Source of the DNA: Athripsodes cinereus
Lineage: Eukaryota; Arthropoda; Insecta; Trichoptera; Leptoceridae
DNA length: 64,000 nt
Reading direction: 5' to 3'
Assembly: GCA_947579605.1 (NCBI GenBank)
Contig: OX388321.1
Span: 10,691,427 to 10,755,426, forward strand
In this document: positions 13,581 through 25,492 of the stretch, piece by piece
Layout: every line of letters starts with the position of its first letter
How positions within the stretch are numbered: position 1 is the first letter of the stretch
The notes under the pieces: generated by a model
What the model saw: only the letters and a program-made list of their open reading frames with translations
Database searches by the model: none
What the model was told of the DNA's origin: nothing
Made by a program: the position numbers and the translations under genes

Positions 13581-13611
13581 AATAATATGGAAATCTTCTT
13601 CTCGTGCCGTA

Positions 13612-14520
13612 TCAGGTCCCCCCGACGTTGGCAATCACTCTGGCGAAGGCTTCCCTATCCTGCGCGACCCGGAACAGTTCTCCCACATGTCTCATCCCGG
13701 TCCAGTCTCTTATATTGCGCAGCCAAGACGTTTGCCTTCTACCAGGACCACGCTGCCCCTCAATCTTCCCCATCAGTATCAGCTGGAGCAGACTATACTT
13801 ATCGCCCCGCAGAACGTGACCCAGATATGAAATCTTACGGACCTTAACGTCCTTCAGCAGCTGTCTACTGCAATTGGCTCTTCTCAAAACCTCCGAGTTG
13901 CTGACCAAATCTGTCCATGGTATGCGAAGCATTCTCCTGTGCAACCACATCTCGAATGCCTCCAACCGGTTCATAGTGTGCACTTTCAGGGTCCAAGTTT
14001 CTGAGCCATACAGCAGCACAGACCACACATAGCACTTCAACATTCTCTGCCTGAGTTTCAAATTTATATTGTCATTGCAGAATATTGATCTCATTTTGTT
14101 GAATGAGCTACGGGCTGCTTCAATCCTGCACTTCACTTCCACATCTGGGTCCACAGACGACGTAATCATACTACCCAGGTACTTAAATCGATCCACCCTC
14201 TCCAGCAGCTCACCATTGAGTTGCAATGTTATAGCGGAGTAATCTGCTCTGCTAAATGCCATCCACTTCGTCTTCTTTTTGTTGATATTAAGGCCTAATT
14301 CTTCTCCTGCGTTATTAATGTTTATAAGGAGCTTCTGGAGATCTGCGATGCTATCGGCCAGGATGACAGTGTCATCGGCGTATCTTATATTATTGATGCA
14401 TTCGCCATTGACCTTTACTCCCATTGTCGAGTTTTCTAGAGCCTTCTTAAAAACATAATTGGAGTACATGTTGAATATGGAAATAATCCAAAGAAATATA
14501 TTTAAAACATTTGGAGACAC
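13612..14520 (-). pseudogene. LINE-B reverse transcriptase, 5'-truncated but open
   Basis: This 302-residue frame is the back half of a non-LTR reverse transcriptase. Residues 47-50 are the catalytic YADD, preceded by VNGECINNIR and followed by TVILADSIADLQKLL. The thumb follows, with FKYLGSMITSS, then LLYGSETWTL, RRMLRIPWTD, YLGHVLRGDKYSL and SWLRNIRDWTGM. It ends NVGGT with GAAGAAGA-type sequence just beyond. The layout is that of RTE-like or related arthropod LINEs encoding an endonuclease and RT. The fingers domain and endonuclease are missing, so it cannot be autonomous. Homology probably begins near codon 15; the first ATG is arbitrary. The absence of stops over 300 codons suggests a fairly young insertion. 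Confidence 0.88.
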
Positions 14521-14559
14521 AAATTCAATATTTCATTGACAAATAGACATTTTTTGTAA

Positions 14560-14772
14560 AGTCTATAAAAGAAGACGATCCTGGCGCGAACACGCTGAGA
14601 GAATGAAAATCAACAGGCTCACATACGAGGTGGCATACAATGCAGAAGGCAGACGTCAACCTGAAAAATCAACAAAGAGGTAGCGTTACAACTATGATTT
14701 CGATGTCCCAGGAGTCCTCTTCTCCTTTAACAAATCCTTGGATCTACTATAAGAGAAAGAAGAAGAAGATTC
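14560..14772 (+). pseudogene. Short LINE C-terminal fragment with GAA tail
   Basis: The plus strand encodes RRRSWREHAERMKINRL and then EGRRQPEKSTKR, which resembles the W-EH-ERM ... GRR-P-KR end of LINE polyproteins. An AGAAGAAGAAG tail follows at about 14757-14770. It lies head to head with the LINE-B copy. Family unknown. Confidence 0.5.
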
Positions 14773-14854
14773 AATATAAAATACAACCAATATACAAAGG
14801 GGACTTTATTGCAGAGGCACGATTTCTTCCATTTATTTATGTATTACTACATTA

Positions 14855-14915
14855 TGAGCCCTTGAAGTGGATTTATTCCACAAAACGGCGCATTATAAAT
14901 TGTCTGTTATTATTA
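14855..14915 (+). repeat. L2-like LINE 3' UTR fragment
   Basis: CCTTGAAGTGGATTTATTCC followed by CACAAAACGGCGC matches the sequence directly after the stop codon of the L2-like LINE at 45060-45110, including the ATTATT-type end. It is the extreme 3' terminus of the same family, truncated to about 60 bp. Confidence 0.75.
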
Positions 14916-14919
14916 CATA

Positions 14920-15165
14920 CATACCTCTTCTTCCCCTTGTCCTAGTTGGGTCGGGAGTCCATTGCACCTCCTCCAGAGATCCCCGTCCACCGCTGCTTCC
15001 AGGACCTTTGGCCATTCCAAACCAAGTCTTTCAACACACAAGTTCGACACCTGCCCTTGCCAGCTTTTTCTAAGGCGGCCCACTGGCCCTCTCCCACAGC
15101 CTCCAAAGATCTAAGTGATAGTCTGTCTTCTGGCATGCGGAGCACGTGACCCAGCCTCAAACAGC
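14920..15165 (-). pseudogene. LINE-C C-terminal fragment with TATG tail
   Basis: The minus frame contains RLGHVLRMPEDRL, then GRCRTCVLKDLVWNGQRSWK and GISGGG. It matches the copy at 28950-29310. The 3' end runs into GTATGTATG, present in both copies, so the tail motif of this family is (TATG)n. Only about 240 bp remain. Confidence 0.75.
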
Positions 15166-15169
15166 AATA

Positions 15170-16485
15170 TTTTTATTATTATTATTTATACAAAATCTTA
15201 TATTCTTCTTTTTCAGCTAAAACGACCAATTTTGTTTTATAAACATGTAATTAAAGTAATAGATTGCTGACTAAAGACATTCAAAGTGCGTTTCCCTAAA
15301 AGAGACAATATTATCTGCTCATAATATTTTATCGTGATAAACAGATACTACCATCAGGAATAACAGAGGTCCTGTGTATAGTAATATTAGTATTTACCTT
15401 GATATTATTAATATTGTAAACGGAGGTAAGAGCCAATTTAAATACTTTGATATTGTACATAGGAATAAATACATAGTATGATAGCTGAAATAATTTAGCC
15501 ACATCGCGCTTTAATATATTTGAAAAAAATATGAATGACAACACTTGTCTCCAAATTGAATAGATATCGAATAAATTTTAGATAGAATACACAATGGTAA
15601 TAATATTAATATGAAATTAATTGATTAATTTGTTAAGATATATCAGGTTGTTTCGGATCTTCGAAAACTATAGGTTTTTTGTCTTTTATGTGGGACACCA
15701 ATTTCGTTATGTGTTTTTTGTTGTTGTTGTTGTGAAGCTACAACTGTTTTGTGTGGTTTTGTATTTGTAAATATTTTTATACATATTAAAACTCAGTAAG
15801 TTTTATGTTAATTCTGATTTTCAATTATTACTGATCCAGAGAGGACGACTTGCTAGTTCATTACATACGAACACGGTCTATTCGCTTCCCCACTTGTAGG
15901 TTATGCCTTGATTGTAAAGACAGATATATAGTTTGTAGGTGTTCAAGCAGCAATTATTTAACTTACTCTATCAGGAACACACATATTTTTTTTTCAATAA
16001 ACATCAAATTAATTCCACCTGTCGGCGAAGTGGTGAATTACGATTATTAATTTCACCGTTTTACTCAGTCAACATTCGGGGTGGTATTAGGCAGTATTAG
16101 TCAGAGCCCAAGGCTACTTCACATAAAATCGGTTAAGGCTTTAGGGGACTGTTTATATTTTAATAGGGGTATATTTCAATTACTTTAGGTTCAAATATCG
16201 GGTTTTACAATGAAAACTAGACTTAATATCGGCAACGTGTCTCCTTTTCTATTGAAAGTATTTCTACATGGCTTAGATAAATAAAGTGTTTTACCAATTA
16301 TAATTATTATTATTATTTTTGCGTTTTATTGTCTACCCATTTACTATAAATTTTATGTAGGAGTAACACGCGAACAATTTATTATCGAAGTTTTTAATGA
16401 TTTGTTTGTACTTATTGTTTGATCAAGGTTAATTTCAAATTGTAAAGATATATTTACATAATATTTTGATAATTTGATTTTAAAT
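15170..16485. other. AT-rich DNA without recognisable gene
   Basis: Open frames here have no recognisable motif. An ATT-rich run near 16303-16320 is preceded by AATAAAGTG and could be another LINE tail. Confidence 0.45.
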
Positions 16486-16489
16486 TGAG

Positions 16490-16750
16490 TTCCACGGAGC
16501 ACCCGGCAAAGAACTGGCCGCCCACTCATTTCCCTAAGCTTTGAAATACGCTGTAAATGGCAAGTGCTCGAAAAAATAAATAAAGACACTTTACATCTTA
16601 AATTCAGCGATAAGGTTTAGCACCCATCCTGAATGTCATAAATTTTTGTTGGCACGAAGAGGACAGCTTTCATGTGTATAAAACACAGCTGTTCTGTTGA
16701 TTACCCTATTTGTGGGATATGCCGCGATGGTATAGTAGTAGTAATACAAT
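16490..16750 (+). repeat. SINE-R1 copy, near full length
   Basis: It has the head GGAGCACCCGGCAAAGAACT, the middle GCACCCATCCTGAATGTCA and the tail TACCCTATTTGTGGGATATG. It is followed by GCCGCGATGGTATAGTAGTA. Collinear with 2160-2445. Confidence 0.7.
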
Positions 16751-16796
16751 TGAAAAGGAATATTCTCTTTCAGTATTTTCTAAAACACTTTATAAT

Positions 16797-16860
16797 ATTT
16801 ATTTATTTATTTATTTATTTGATCAATAAACGGCAATTTGCCTTTTACAATAGGTTTAAT
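16797..16860 (-). repeat. LINE 3' terminus with AAAT tail
   Basis: On the minus strand GGCAAATTGCCGTTTATTG precedes an AAAT run. It resembles the terminus at 7994-8050 and is probably a very short insertion of a related LINE. Confidence 0.5.
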
Positions 16861-16869
16861 ACATATGTA

Positions 16870-18110
16870 TGACAAATCAATAATACAACAGTCTATAAAT
16901 ATATATATATAAAAATAGCACTAAAACATTCAAATAGAAAATTATTATCTAGTCACTAGTGCATTGATTCAGAAATTTGAAAAAATCATTTTTATCTTTT
17001 TGCTATTGCAGAGAGACCGTTGCCTTCTTCTAAACTAATATGTAATAGTTTTTTTTAATATCACGCAAAGAGTTGAGTAATGACATTTTAAACCAGCAAA
17101 TAAATCTATCTGAAGCATTCAGAATGATTAAAATTAAATTAATTACCTCGAATTTATTTTGTTGAAACTATTGAAGATGGTTTTTGAAGATAGATTTAAT
17201 ATCATTTCAAAAAGCAAACAGAAATATTTTACTCTTCCTAAGACTTCCATTCACTTGCTGTCACTTGTCTGTTAGCCATTGGTCTAATATGCATGCATAT
17301 TAACATACATACATGTATGCATGTTTAAATTAGGATTGAGTAAATCCTTAAACGGTTTAGAATCCGATACAACATCGATTTTTTATAATATATTGTTAAA
17401 ATAATTACCTATAATTATTTTCAAATGTCTCTTTAATTCCCACTGGAAAATGAAAATTAAAAATTATTAATATTTTCTTGGTAAAGTCAGTTGATTTGTA
17501 TGATCTCAATTAAAGAAAATTAAACGTAGCTAATCATAAATGTAAAATTCCTTAATTACACCATTCATTCGAAATGCGATGTAGTTATATAGAAAAGAGT
17601 AAAAATATATTTGTAATAAAATTGTAATTGTCTTGAGGCGAATAATGTAATAAAAAATAAAAAGAAATGTAAAATTGATAATTAAAATATTTCCCTAATA
17701 CAAAATTTCTCTCACAAATAACAATGCTTAAAATAATAGATGTGTTTAATTTGTACCATAATAATAATTATAATTTGTACCATAAATAATTTTATTTTGC
17801 AGGTAGCTTTTCAAACACAATCACTCCTTGCTTAACGTATTTTCTGCAGACAATGTATCTTATATATTGAATTTAAATAAAATACATACTAAGAAAACAT
17901 AATCAACTGTTGAAAAAAATAAAATTGCAATGAAAAGAAAAACTGTTTTTTGTAATAATAAAATAAGTTATGAGATTGATTGTAAGGAAATTATAAGTAA
18001 CTATGAATATTTCATACCGTGACTAAACTTGTGAAAAGAGAAAAACGCTAAGAAAATATGCAATTGCAATACCTACCCCTTTTTTATTTAAAAAAAAATA
18101 AAAATACCTT
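16870..18110. other. AT-rich DNA without recognisable gene
   Basis: No gene, RNA or element end recognised. Confidence 0.5.
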
Positions 18111-18118
18111 CCCTACAT

Positions 18119-18592
18119 CAGGCCCGGGCAAACTATTGCCCGCGGGCCGCACCGCGTGATTATTTTCAAATTACTTAATTATTCAATATTTTCCATTAAC
18201 TCACCCGCATCATGACGCGGATAATATTATAGGTATAAGAGCCATTCATTTATTGCGTAAGAGTTTTTTGCTAGTTTTTGACCCCCTCCTCCCTCCTAGA
18301 TAAGAAAGTATAAGAAAGATTTCAAGCTGGGACCTTAAAAAAGGTTGTTGCCAGATTTTCAAACGTTTAGTTGCCCGCACTTTTTCAAAGTATAAATTTA
18401 ACTTTGCACATTTTTTGTGATCGTAAGAATTATCAAAACTCCCTCCCACACTCTTGTAAGAAAGGATAAGACATGGTCGACTCCCCTCCCCTGAATCGTT
18501 TCGCGTAATAGATTAATGCCCCCATAGGCGGCCCGCCGACTCCTATGAAATATCTCATTTGGCCCTTCAGTAAAAAAGTTTGCCCAGGCCTG
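18119..18592. mobile_element. Non-autonomous hAT element (MITE) with 8-bp target duplication
   Basis: The left end CAGGCCCGGGCAAACTA and the inverted right end CAGGCCTGGGCAAACTT match as short terminal inverted repeats starting CAGG. Outside them are CCCTACAT (18111-18118) and CCCTAGAT (18593-18600), an 8-bp duplication with one mismatch. CAGG-G-GGGCAAACT ends with 8-bp duplications are typical of hAT transposons. The 474-bp interior has no transposase frame. Confidence 0.85.
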
Positions 18593-18604
18593 CCCTAGAT
18601 GATG

Positions 18605-19720
18605 AGAGTTGGGTCACTTTTGTGAGTGATGAAACTATCTTAGGTTTTACATTACGAACTTCAAATTAGTACTCTCTGAAATAGACTTGTTTAGCTGAAA
18701 AGTACCAAATGTTATACAGAAGTAAATAGTTTAACAATTTTCAAAAATCTCAGTTGGATTGGCAACTTAGTGTAAACCACAAATTATTTAAAAAAAATAG
18801 CCAATTTGATGTTTCTAAAAATAACACATAAATTAGGCTTCTAGCATTCAGATTAACGCCTTTCGTAGGATTTTGGTATTTTCTATGAAATGACCAGTTT
18901 AAAGCTTTGTTCGAATCCATGCAAAACAGAAATGAAAGTGATTGAGTTTATGAATCTAAAAATCTTATTATGAAATTTATGAAAAATGAAGGTGAAGCGA
19001 CCCTCAGCGGGGAATGTCTGTTATATCATATTATTATTATTATTCCTGATATTATTTTCCAGGTGAAATTAAAATACGCATTTTCCTAAATACCTAACAA
19101 ATCATATTTAATAGCTACTACTTCTTGCCACCGTGGTCGACGTCCCCTTTAAGGGTTATTCGTTTAGCTGACTACCACTGTGTACTTAAAATACTTACCA
19201 AATAATAATTCTAGTCCCTATATTCAATATAATTTTGCTGTAGGTACCTGCTTATAAAATACTTGTTATACAAAATATTATGATAATAACTATAATGTAT
19301 CAGTAATACGTATTTTTATCAAACAATACCCATGATTAACAAAATACCTGTCATTATTTAATATGAATAAATATCACGATAATTTTAAATGGCGTTTGAA
19401 TTGTCATCCACGCTTCTCGGTATAATACATTCAGATGAGTCTATCGAGATGAAAAACATGATGAAAAAATAGCCTTATAAAGGATGTAAACAATCAGAGT
19501 TAAGACACAAGCTTAAAACATCAAGACTACAACTTTTTTATAAGTACCTACCTTCAGTAAAAAAAATGTAAATTATGTTACTGTTTGCTTTCGTTCGTCA
19601 TACGTTTTGGTAATTTGTGGGACCTTGATTGGTTTGTTTATTGATGAGATTTGAATGTTGATATTTTAATATAAGTTAAACTGTTTGTGTCCTTTAAGAC
19701 AATAAAAATAAATAAATCTC
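18605..19720. other. AT-rich DNA without recognisable gene
   Basis: No gene or element end recognised. Confidence 0.5.
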
Positions 19721-19729
19721 TATCTGTCT

Positions 19730-19915
19730 CTATCATCATGACATTTCTTACAAGTGGTGTAACTACAAGACTAACTTCAAGAGTAAGTAGGTATGTAAGC
19801 TGTCCTCTCCGTGCCAAAAATAGATTTAGAAAATGAGTGGTATACCTCATCTTAAATGTTTTATTCGTGATAAGGACCACGCACTTTACAGGATACTCGA
19901 AAGCTTAAAGTAAAG
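19730..19915 (-). repeat. SINE-R1 copy, diverged
   Basis: The minus strand carries the tail and the GGCACGGAGAGGACAGCTT-like block in the SINE-R1 order. The head is degraded. Confidence 0.5.
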
Positions 19916-19919
19916 ATTG

Positions 19920-22470
19920 GAAAACTAATTATTTGCTAAGAATTGTACCTAAATTACTCATAACCAAATCACCAAAACGAAAATAATAGATATTATATTA
20001 ATACCTACATAACATTCAGCTTAAAGAAATGATGGCCCTTGTTATTATAACTATGTGTAATATATTTATTGCTATATTTTATGCATGTACAAATTAATAG
20101 GGTATATCTCATGCCGATACATGTTCATAAAATAAGAGTTTGTGAAGAGCGTGATAGTTTTTTTTTTTTTAATAAAAGCATCCATATCAACAAACATACA
20201 TTGCAAATAGACACAAATAGTAATTTTATATCTGCATAGATTTAATTGACAAATTTACTTGATTGGAAAATATCCCCTATGATTACTATGGCAACAAACC
20301 AACAAATGTTTAAACAATATTGTTTGTTGTTCTTGTTCCGGCGCGCACGCTCAGTCACATATCTCTTTTGGCTGCCTGTTATGCATGTTGGATTGGTGTC
20401 TTGTTGTTTTTTCTTTTTTTAATTTTTTGTATAACTTTTAAAAAAAAAAAAAAATTTAAAAAAATTGTGAATAAATCGCATTGTAGAATAAAAAAAAAGA
20501 AAAAATAAAAAAAGAAAAAATAAATATTATTATTATTGTATTAATCCGCATAAAGGCTTGTATTCAATAAAGTAATTGACCCACAAATCTCATTTCTTTT
20601 GTTTTGAACTTTACTTTCTGACATTTAAAGTTCATTATCTGAAACTAATGTTCTCAGTTATAATATATGTACTAAATTTAGTGATTAAACTTAATTTATT
20701 GTCATTAATATTTGTAAGTTAACGTAGTATGTCGTCTAGAGTTCAGCGATGAGGTATTTCATCCATCCTGAATGTCTTGATTCGACATGCAACTTAAAAA
20801 ATCGTTTATTATTTATGAAGCCATTGTGTGATTTTAGGTATGTTAATAAAAAAGAATGAAATGTTTTCTTAAAAATATTTCTAATCCGTGATAACTTATG
20901 TACATAGTTTGTAGTTTGAGAAGGAATTATGGAAAAGTTTTTAAAAGATCTGTATCCAGCAGAGGAGAGATAACAGCTAACGGTAAGTAGTAAAGTTCAA
21001 GACAATGTGTATCGCTGCTGTACTCACGTTGAACTTGGTAATATACAATATTTAAATATGTATTAAGAGGGCTCTACACCCCTTCTTTGTGATTTCATGC
21101 AAATGAATTAGCAAAATTACAACCATTTTATTTTTTAAATATTTTAAATTCTGGATCACATGTATGTTATTTTTTATATTAATATAATATTTTGAACATT
21201 TATAAATGCGATTTTATCATTTTAGTTTTATTTTGCTGCGAGGAATATAGTGAAAATAATTTTTGAAGATTACCGTCGCAATGATGATACGTTGAGTGGT
21301 GCTATTTTAAATAAATTATCCTCAATAATACAAGAGTGTTAATAAAATTTTAAAACCAAGATTAATCTTAAAATATCATGAATTTTATAATACACCTTGA
21401 GTTATTTATTTACAATCCTTGGATTTTCTTAATTATTATGACAAACTGCATACACATCAAAAATAAATTTCATTATTAAAAAAATCATAGAAAATGTTTA
21501 TAATTCAACCATTTGTTTTATTTATATAATAATATGGTATGTTGTTTACCGTGCATACTACATATATAACGTTATTATGTGCAATAATCATGAATATAGC
21601 GAGTTTCACAAATTTTAAGATTCAGAAGGCCCACGGCGTGCCTAATAGCCGGATGTGAGATCGTACTCGCTCTGTTTTTAAATCAGGAAATAAATAAATT
21701 CAATTTATAGAATAAATACAACTTAAATATTATTTATTTGTGATAACATACTATTTTTTTATACCCATGAATATTTTTGCATATATTTATATAATAAATA
21801 AGTTTTGGCTTATATTTATTAATAAAGCTATTTCATTAATTATTTGAATAATTTTCTCTGCACCTACTAAAAATTGTTGCCTGAAACCACTCGAGCTAAA
21901 TCTAATTTGTACCTTAGGTAAGAACGGCTGTTAACTAAGACATTAAATATTTAAGTTTGTTGTGATGTTATTTTGAAATACGATATTTGATCGGTGACTT
22001 GACGGTTTTATTGATTCTTCTATGGATATTTTATTTTTCAATTTATTAACTAACCATTACCAAAGTATTCTGAAAATATTGTGACGTCAATAAATCAATT
22101 ACCTATACTCATAAATGACCTTTTTTATTTTGAGAAAAACCTTTACATTTACCATATAATTACTTCTAAAGTAATAATAATAATAGACATGAATCGTGAA
22201 GGCAAAGAAGATTGGCAGCAGGATTCGAGCTCGGGAAACCCTGACTTGTCCATGACTATTGAAAATTTAAAAACTATACTACCCGGCATTTTTTATCTTC
22301 ATCAGTTTTTTCCATTGGTCTTTTCTAAGACAATTTACGACTTAAACATTTTCCTCTTCGATTTTCCCTTTAAATCTCCTCCCGAGAGCACAAGATGGAA
22401 ACGAGTTTTCTTCATTCTAAGCAATTGAGACACTTTCCCACGACATCTTTAATGTTTTCATATGGTTACC
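19920..22470. other. AT-rich DNA with A-rich tail-like tract
   Basis: No gene recognised. An A-rich tract with interspersed AATAAA at 20438-20525 looks like a retroposed poly(A) end of unknown source. A SINE-R1 fragment lies at about 20745-20785. A GAGCTCGAATCC block on the minus strand at about 22221-22232 resembles a Pol III B box (compare 41870-41940). Confidence 0.4.
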
Positions 22471-22489
22471 ATTATTTATTATTTATTTA

Positions 22490-22660
22490 TCGTGTCGAAA
22501 CCCAGAGAAAAAACCCATCAAACTGATCTCCAGTACTGCGCAAAACGCACAGCAGGTGAAGATGCGTCAAAAATATCCTCCATAGTGCAAGTGACAGGGC
22601 ACAATGGACATTCCAACAAGTGTGGCATAGTCTGTGCTGCACCACAGTCACATAATGTTA
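22490..22660 (-). pseudogene. LINE C-terminal zinc-knuckle remnant
   Basis: Read on the minus strand, the frame gives CDCGAAQTMPHLLECPLC, a Cys-x-Cys-Gly ... His ... Cys cluster. This matches the C-terminal zinc knuckle (C-x-CG ... H ... C) of several LINE polyproteins. About 170 bp remain and upstream RT sequence is not recognisable. Confidence 0.55.
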
Positions 22661-23130
22661 TATATCATATATATCATTATTTTTCACATATCGTTACCAT
22701 AGAAATGGTATATAAGAAAAGATGAACCTTCAGTTATAATTATTATTTAAACAATACAATTCCTAAGGTAATTATTGCAAATCATAATAGGGCATAATTA
22801 TAATGACATAATATGTTTTGAAAAGCATATTGTATGAGTGTGTAAGTAGTTCGATTCGGAAGTTATCAATTAGACACGTTTGTATCAAATTCGATCAACA
22901 TTATTGTCTATTATCGTGTACTTGTGTATCATAGTGATATCACATCATTATTCTATTGATACCCTCTCTATTGGTATAGGTAATGTATGTCAATTAATAT
23001 TCAATAAGTAAACAATCTAAGTTATCACCACTACTATGGGAATGTTAATAATGTTGGGTGTAATTTGCGTTATGATTATGGTATCAATAAATGAACATCT
23101 AATCTTACTATTATTATAATAAAGAGAATA

Positions 23131-23388
23131 TCGAGGGTATACAACCAAAATGCACTAAGTCAGTCTAGCGCTACAAAAGTTTTCAAAAACTATTCAAGTA
23201 ATTAACATATTTCCTATGTTTAAATTTGTTTGCAAAGCCTAAAAGTCACTTACCAATATCATCTTAATTAAAGTTCAAATAATACATGACGAATTTGTAT
23301 TGATCTAAACACTTTTTTTTTCATTTAATTGCCACCATGTCATCTCAAAACTGAAATGACTTAGTGCATTTTGGTTGTATACCCTCGA
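23131..23388. mobile_element. TA-flanked MITE with TCGAGGG terminal inverted repeats
   Basis: TCGAGGGTATACAACCAAAA continuing TGCACTAAGTCA at the left is repeated in perfect inverted form at the right, about 32 bp. TA lies outside both ends (23129-23130, 23389-23390). The 258-bp interior is non-coding. TA duplication and the TCGA start resemble the element at 5361-5744, though the repeats differ further in. A Tc1/mariner-superfamily MITE is inferred. Confidence 0.85.
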
Positions 23389-23434
23389 TATAAAGAGAAA
23401 ACTCCCATATACACATTATATTATGATACTATTT

Positions 23435-23510
23435 CTACTTCTATCCCATCACAGAATATCCCACAAATGGGGTAACCAGCAGACCAGTCGCATGAAGTAA
23501 TATGGAAAAT
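23435..23510 (-). repeat. SINE-R1 3' fragment
   Basis: The minus strand contains the tail block CTGGTTACCCCATTTGTGGG and the flanking GATATTCTGTGATGG. Only the 3' end remains. Confidence 0.55.
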
Positions 23511-23964
23511 TTGACATGTGCGGTTTGTATGATAATCTGTTTTTTTTTTTGCTAGATATGTCTCTTGCAAGCTATTTTTTTATTACACTAAAAATACTTT
23601 TAAACTATTATAACATAAAACATTTATGCTATGTAAATAATTTATATTATAGAAAAGTCTCGAAACTGAGCATTAATCCTTCGAGATAAAGCGAAATACT
23701 TCAATTATATTTTAATCAACAAAAAATATGTATAGAAATATGAACCGGTCAAGATTTTACACGCTGAAAATTATTATATGCTCTTTGAAAGCGTTGCTCC
23801 TGTAAAGTTTGCATTGTTGGACATATCTTTTTTTGTTATGTTTCCACAGAAATTTAATTAAGGTTATGAGAATAACCTCATTTTGTCAGCACAAGTTATC
23901 TAGACAGCGGCACATTTCCATATTCAGACGTTAGTGATATAACGTATACCAACTGGTATTTTTC

Positions 23965-24058
23965 CGCCCTATAACGCTCTTTCTGGCATAGGGCAGAAAC
24001 CAGTCACCTCCATTCTGAACATCCCTATATCAATCCAGTCACCTATTTCCAACACATT
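23965..24058 (-). repeat. LINE-A 3' fragment
   Basis: GGGCAGAAACCAGTCACCTC and flanking sequence are the reverse complement of the LINE-A end (compare 5115-5200). It is diverged and is followed directly by the MITE at 24070-24268. Confidence 0.65.
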
Positions 24059-24069
24059 CTTGGTTTTGT

Positions 24070-24268
24070 GCAAGGTTGTTCTTGATACAATCTAAACACG
24101 ATGTGATCTTGTTTTTATCATAATCATAAAGAGGTGCAAAGCTACTATAGTCAAAAATACTACACTACTGCTACTGCGAGATTGGTAAACACCTATTTTT
24201 GACTATAGTCACACTCCGCGTCGTATTATGAAGATCAATACAAAATTAAGTATCAAGTGTGGCCCTGC
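24070..24268. mobile_element. GCAGGG hairpin MITE, diverged copy
   Basis: The right end GTGGCCCTGC and inner inverted-repeat segments (TTTTGACTATAGTCAC, ACTATAGTCAAAAAT) match the copies at 55404-55616 and 56096-56258. The left end reads CAAGGTTGTTCTTGA, a diverged form of GCAGGGTTACTCTTGA. Confidence 0.6.
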
Positions 24269-24344
24269 TGATGCATGCAAGGTTTAAATGACTATTTATT
24301 CCAATCTCTTTGATTGGAATAAATCGTTAGTGTACGGTAACACA

Positions 24345-24565
24345 CACACATCGCCCTCAACGCTCCCATCGGGAGCACAGGGCAGAAACCAGCCTCCTCC
24401 ATTCAGAGCGTCTCTGCGCCAATTGCGTCACCTCTCTCCACGACATTCCCTGCTCTCTGATGTCGTTGTCATAGGAACGGTGTATTGTGAAAGAGGGACG
24501 CCCGGGCCGACGGAACCCTTGCGGACGGAAAAACAATGCTCTTTTTGGCCAGTGCTCTTTTTGAT
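24345..24565 (-). pseudogene. LINE-A C-terminal fragment
   Basis: The reverse complement encodes the GRPSFTIHRSYDNDI-like segment and the QLAQRRSEWRRLV-like end seen at 4796-5203. It is only moderately diverged and stops abruptly near 24557. Confidence 0.75.
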
Positions 24566-24859
24566 GATAGTACGTACGGTAACAATGTGTAGGTACCTAC
24601 ATATATTACCTGAAAAGTTAAAATAAATAAATAAAATAAAAATATGTACATAAACATTAAATATATTACAAAAAATGTAATTTTATTAAGTGCTCGCTAT
24701 ATAACTAATATTCTACCTTTATATTAATAATTTAATCTGATACATTTTGTGAAGTGATTTAATTTAATAATGATTGTACCATGCTACGCTTTACTTGTTC
24801 TATTAATAAAATGTTAGTTTGACATCTGACCTTTCACAATATTTACTTCGCTTCAATAT

Positions 24860-25393
24860 TTGATAAATACTCATCAACGTCTTTTTGATAATTTGTTTGT
24901 TTGTTTACATATTATATTTCCTGACACAATTCGACCAGCCTTCTACACGAACAACAAACTTGCCAACTTATTAGCCAATTCAAAATCGAAGACGGACATT
25001 CTAAAGAAAAGCGGGGTGTACGAAATTAAATGTGGGGACTGCAACAACGTATATATAGGACAGACGTCTAGGAACTTAAAGACTAGAATTGACGAACACC
25101 GACGATGCATGACCAATAACAATTTTTCAGAATTCGCAAACCGTATAATAGAAACTGACCACTCTTTTAGCAACCATAGTTTAAAATTATTACATACACA
25201 TACATACCGACCAACTTTGACAGCAATGGAAGCAATAGAAATTAATAAAAATAATAACTCGACTAAAACAGCTATTAATAATAATAATCTTCCGAATTCG
25301 TCTCCCTTACTACAACTATTCCCTATCTCATATTCCAAGAACTCCACGCCTGAAACCAACACGACCCCGCCTACCCCTACACCTCCACTGTAA
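24860..25393 (+). CDS. Penelope-like element C-terminus with GIY-YIG endonuclease (5'-truncated)
   Basis: This 177-residue frame is the downstream end of a Penelope-like retroelement polyprotein. GVY (residues 52-54) and YIG (65-67) are the two halves of the GIY-YIG nuclease core, with C58 and C61 between them, a cysteine pair characteristic of PLE endonucleases. R71/R76, the DEH at 78-80, H101 and the conserved glutamate E124 (AMEAIE) complete the domain. The upstream FYTNNKLANLL...SKTDILKKS linker is also typical. The reverse transcriptase that should precede it is absent, so the copy is 5'-truncated and the first ATG is probably not the native start. A hammerhead ribozyme begins 43 bp after the stop codon. 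Confidence 0.85.
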   Translation: MINTHQRLFDNLFVCLHIIFPDTIRPAFYTNNKLANLLANSKSKTDILKKSGVYEIKCGDCNNVYIGQTSRNLKTRIDEHRRCMTNNNFSEFANRIIETDHSFSNHSLKLLHTHTYRPTLTAMEAIEINKNNNSTKTAINNNNLPNSSPLLQLFPISYSKNSTPETNTTPPTPTPPL

Positions 25394-25435
25394 ATCCTAA
25401 CGAACTTTTGTATTTGTTTTTGTTTAATTCAGTAT

Positions 25436-25492
25436 AGATCAGCACCTGATGATGCGAACTCGGAGTCCGCGAAAACGGTCGTGCGTTAGTCT
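25436..25492 (+). ncRNA. Hammerhead ribozyme, type I minimal form (HHR1)
   Basis: The conserved core CTGATGA is at 25446-25452 and GAAA at 25471-25474. Helix I pairs GCAC (25442-25445) with GTGC (25481-25484), and after an internal loop AGAT (25436-25439) with GTCT (25489-25492). Helix II forms between 25454 and 25470 (GCG with CGC, one A-C mismatch, ACT with AGT, 3-nt loop). Helix III is reduced to A25474-T25479 capped by ACGG. The NUH triplet is GTC, so cleavage is predicted between 25480 and 25481. One T (25453) is extra between the core and helix II. Minimal type I hammerheads are known from PLE terminal repeats, and the position just after the endonuclease frame fits. Confidence 0.8.

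Noticed and set aside
13587..13847. Plus-strand ORFs opposite LINE-B
   Set aside because: Antisense shadows of the reverse transcriptase frame; the same applies to plus frames at 12239-12460 and 46443-46667.
20438..20525. Processed pseudogene poly(A) tail
   Set aside because: An A-rich tract with AATAAA is present, but no recognisable coding sequence lies upstream, so no parent gene can be named.
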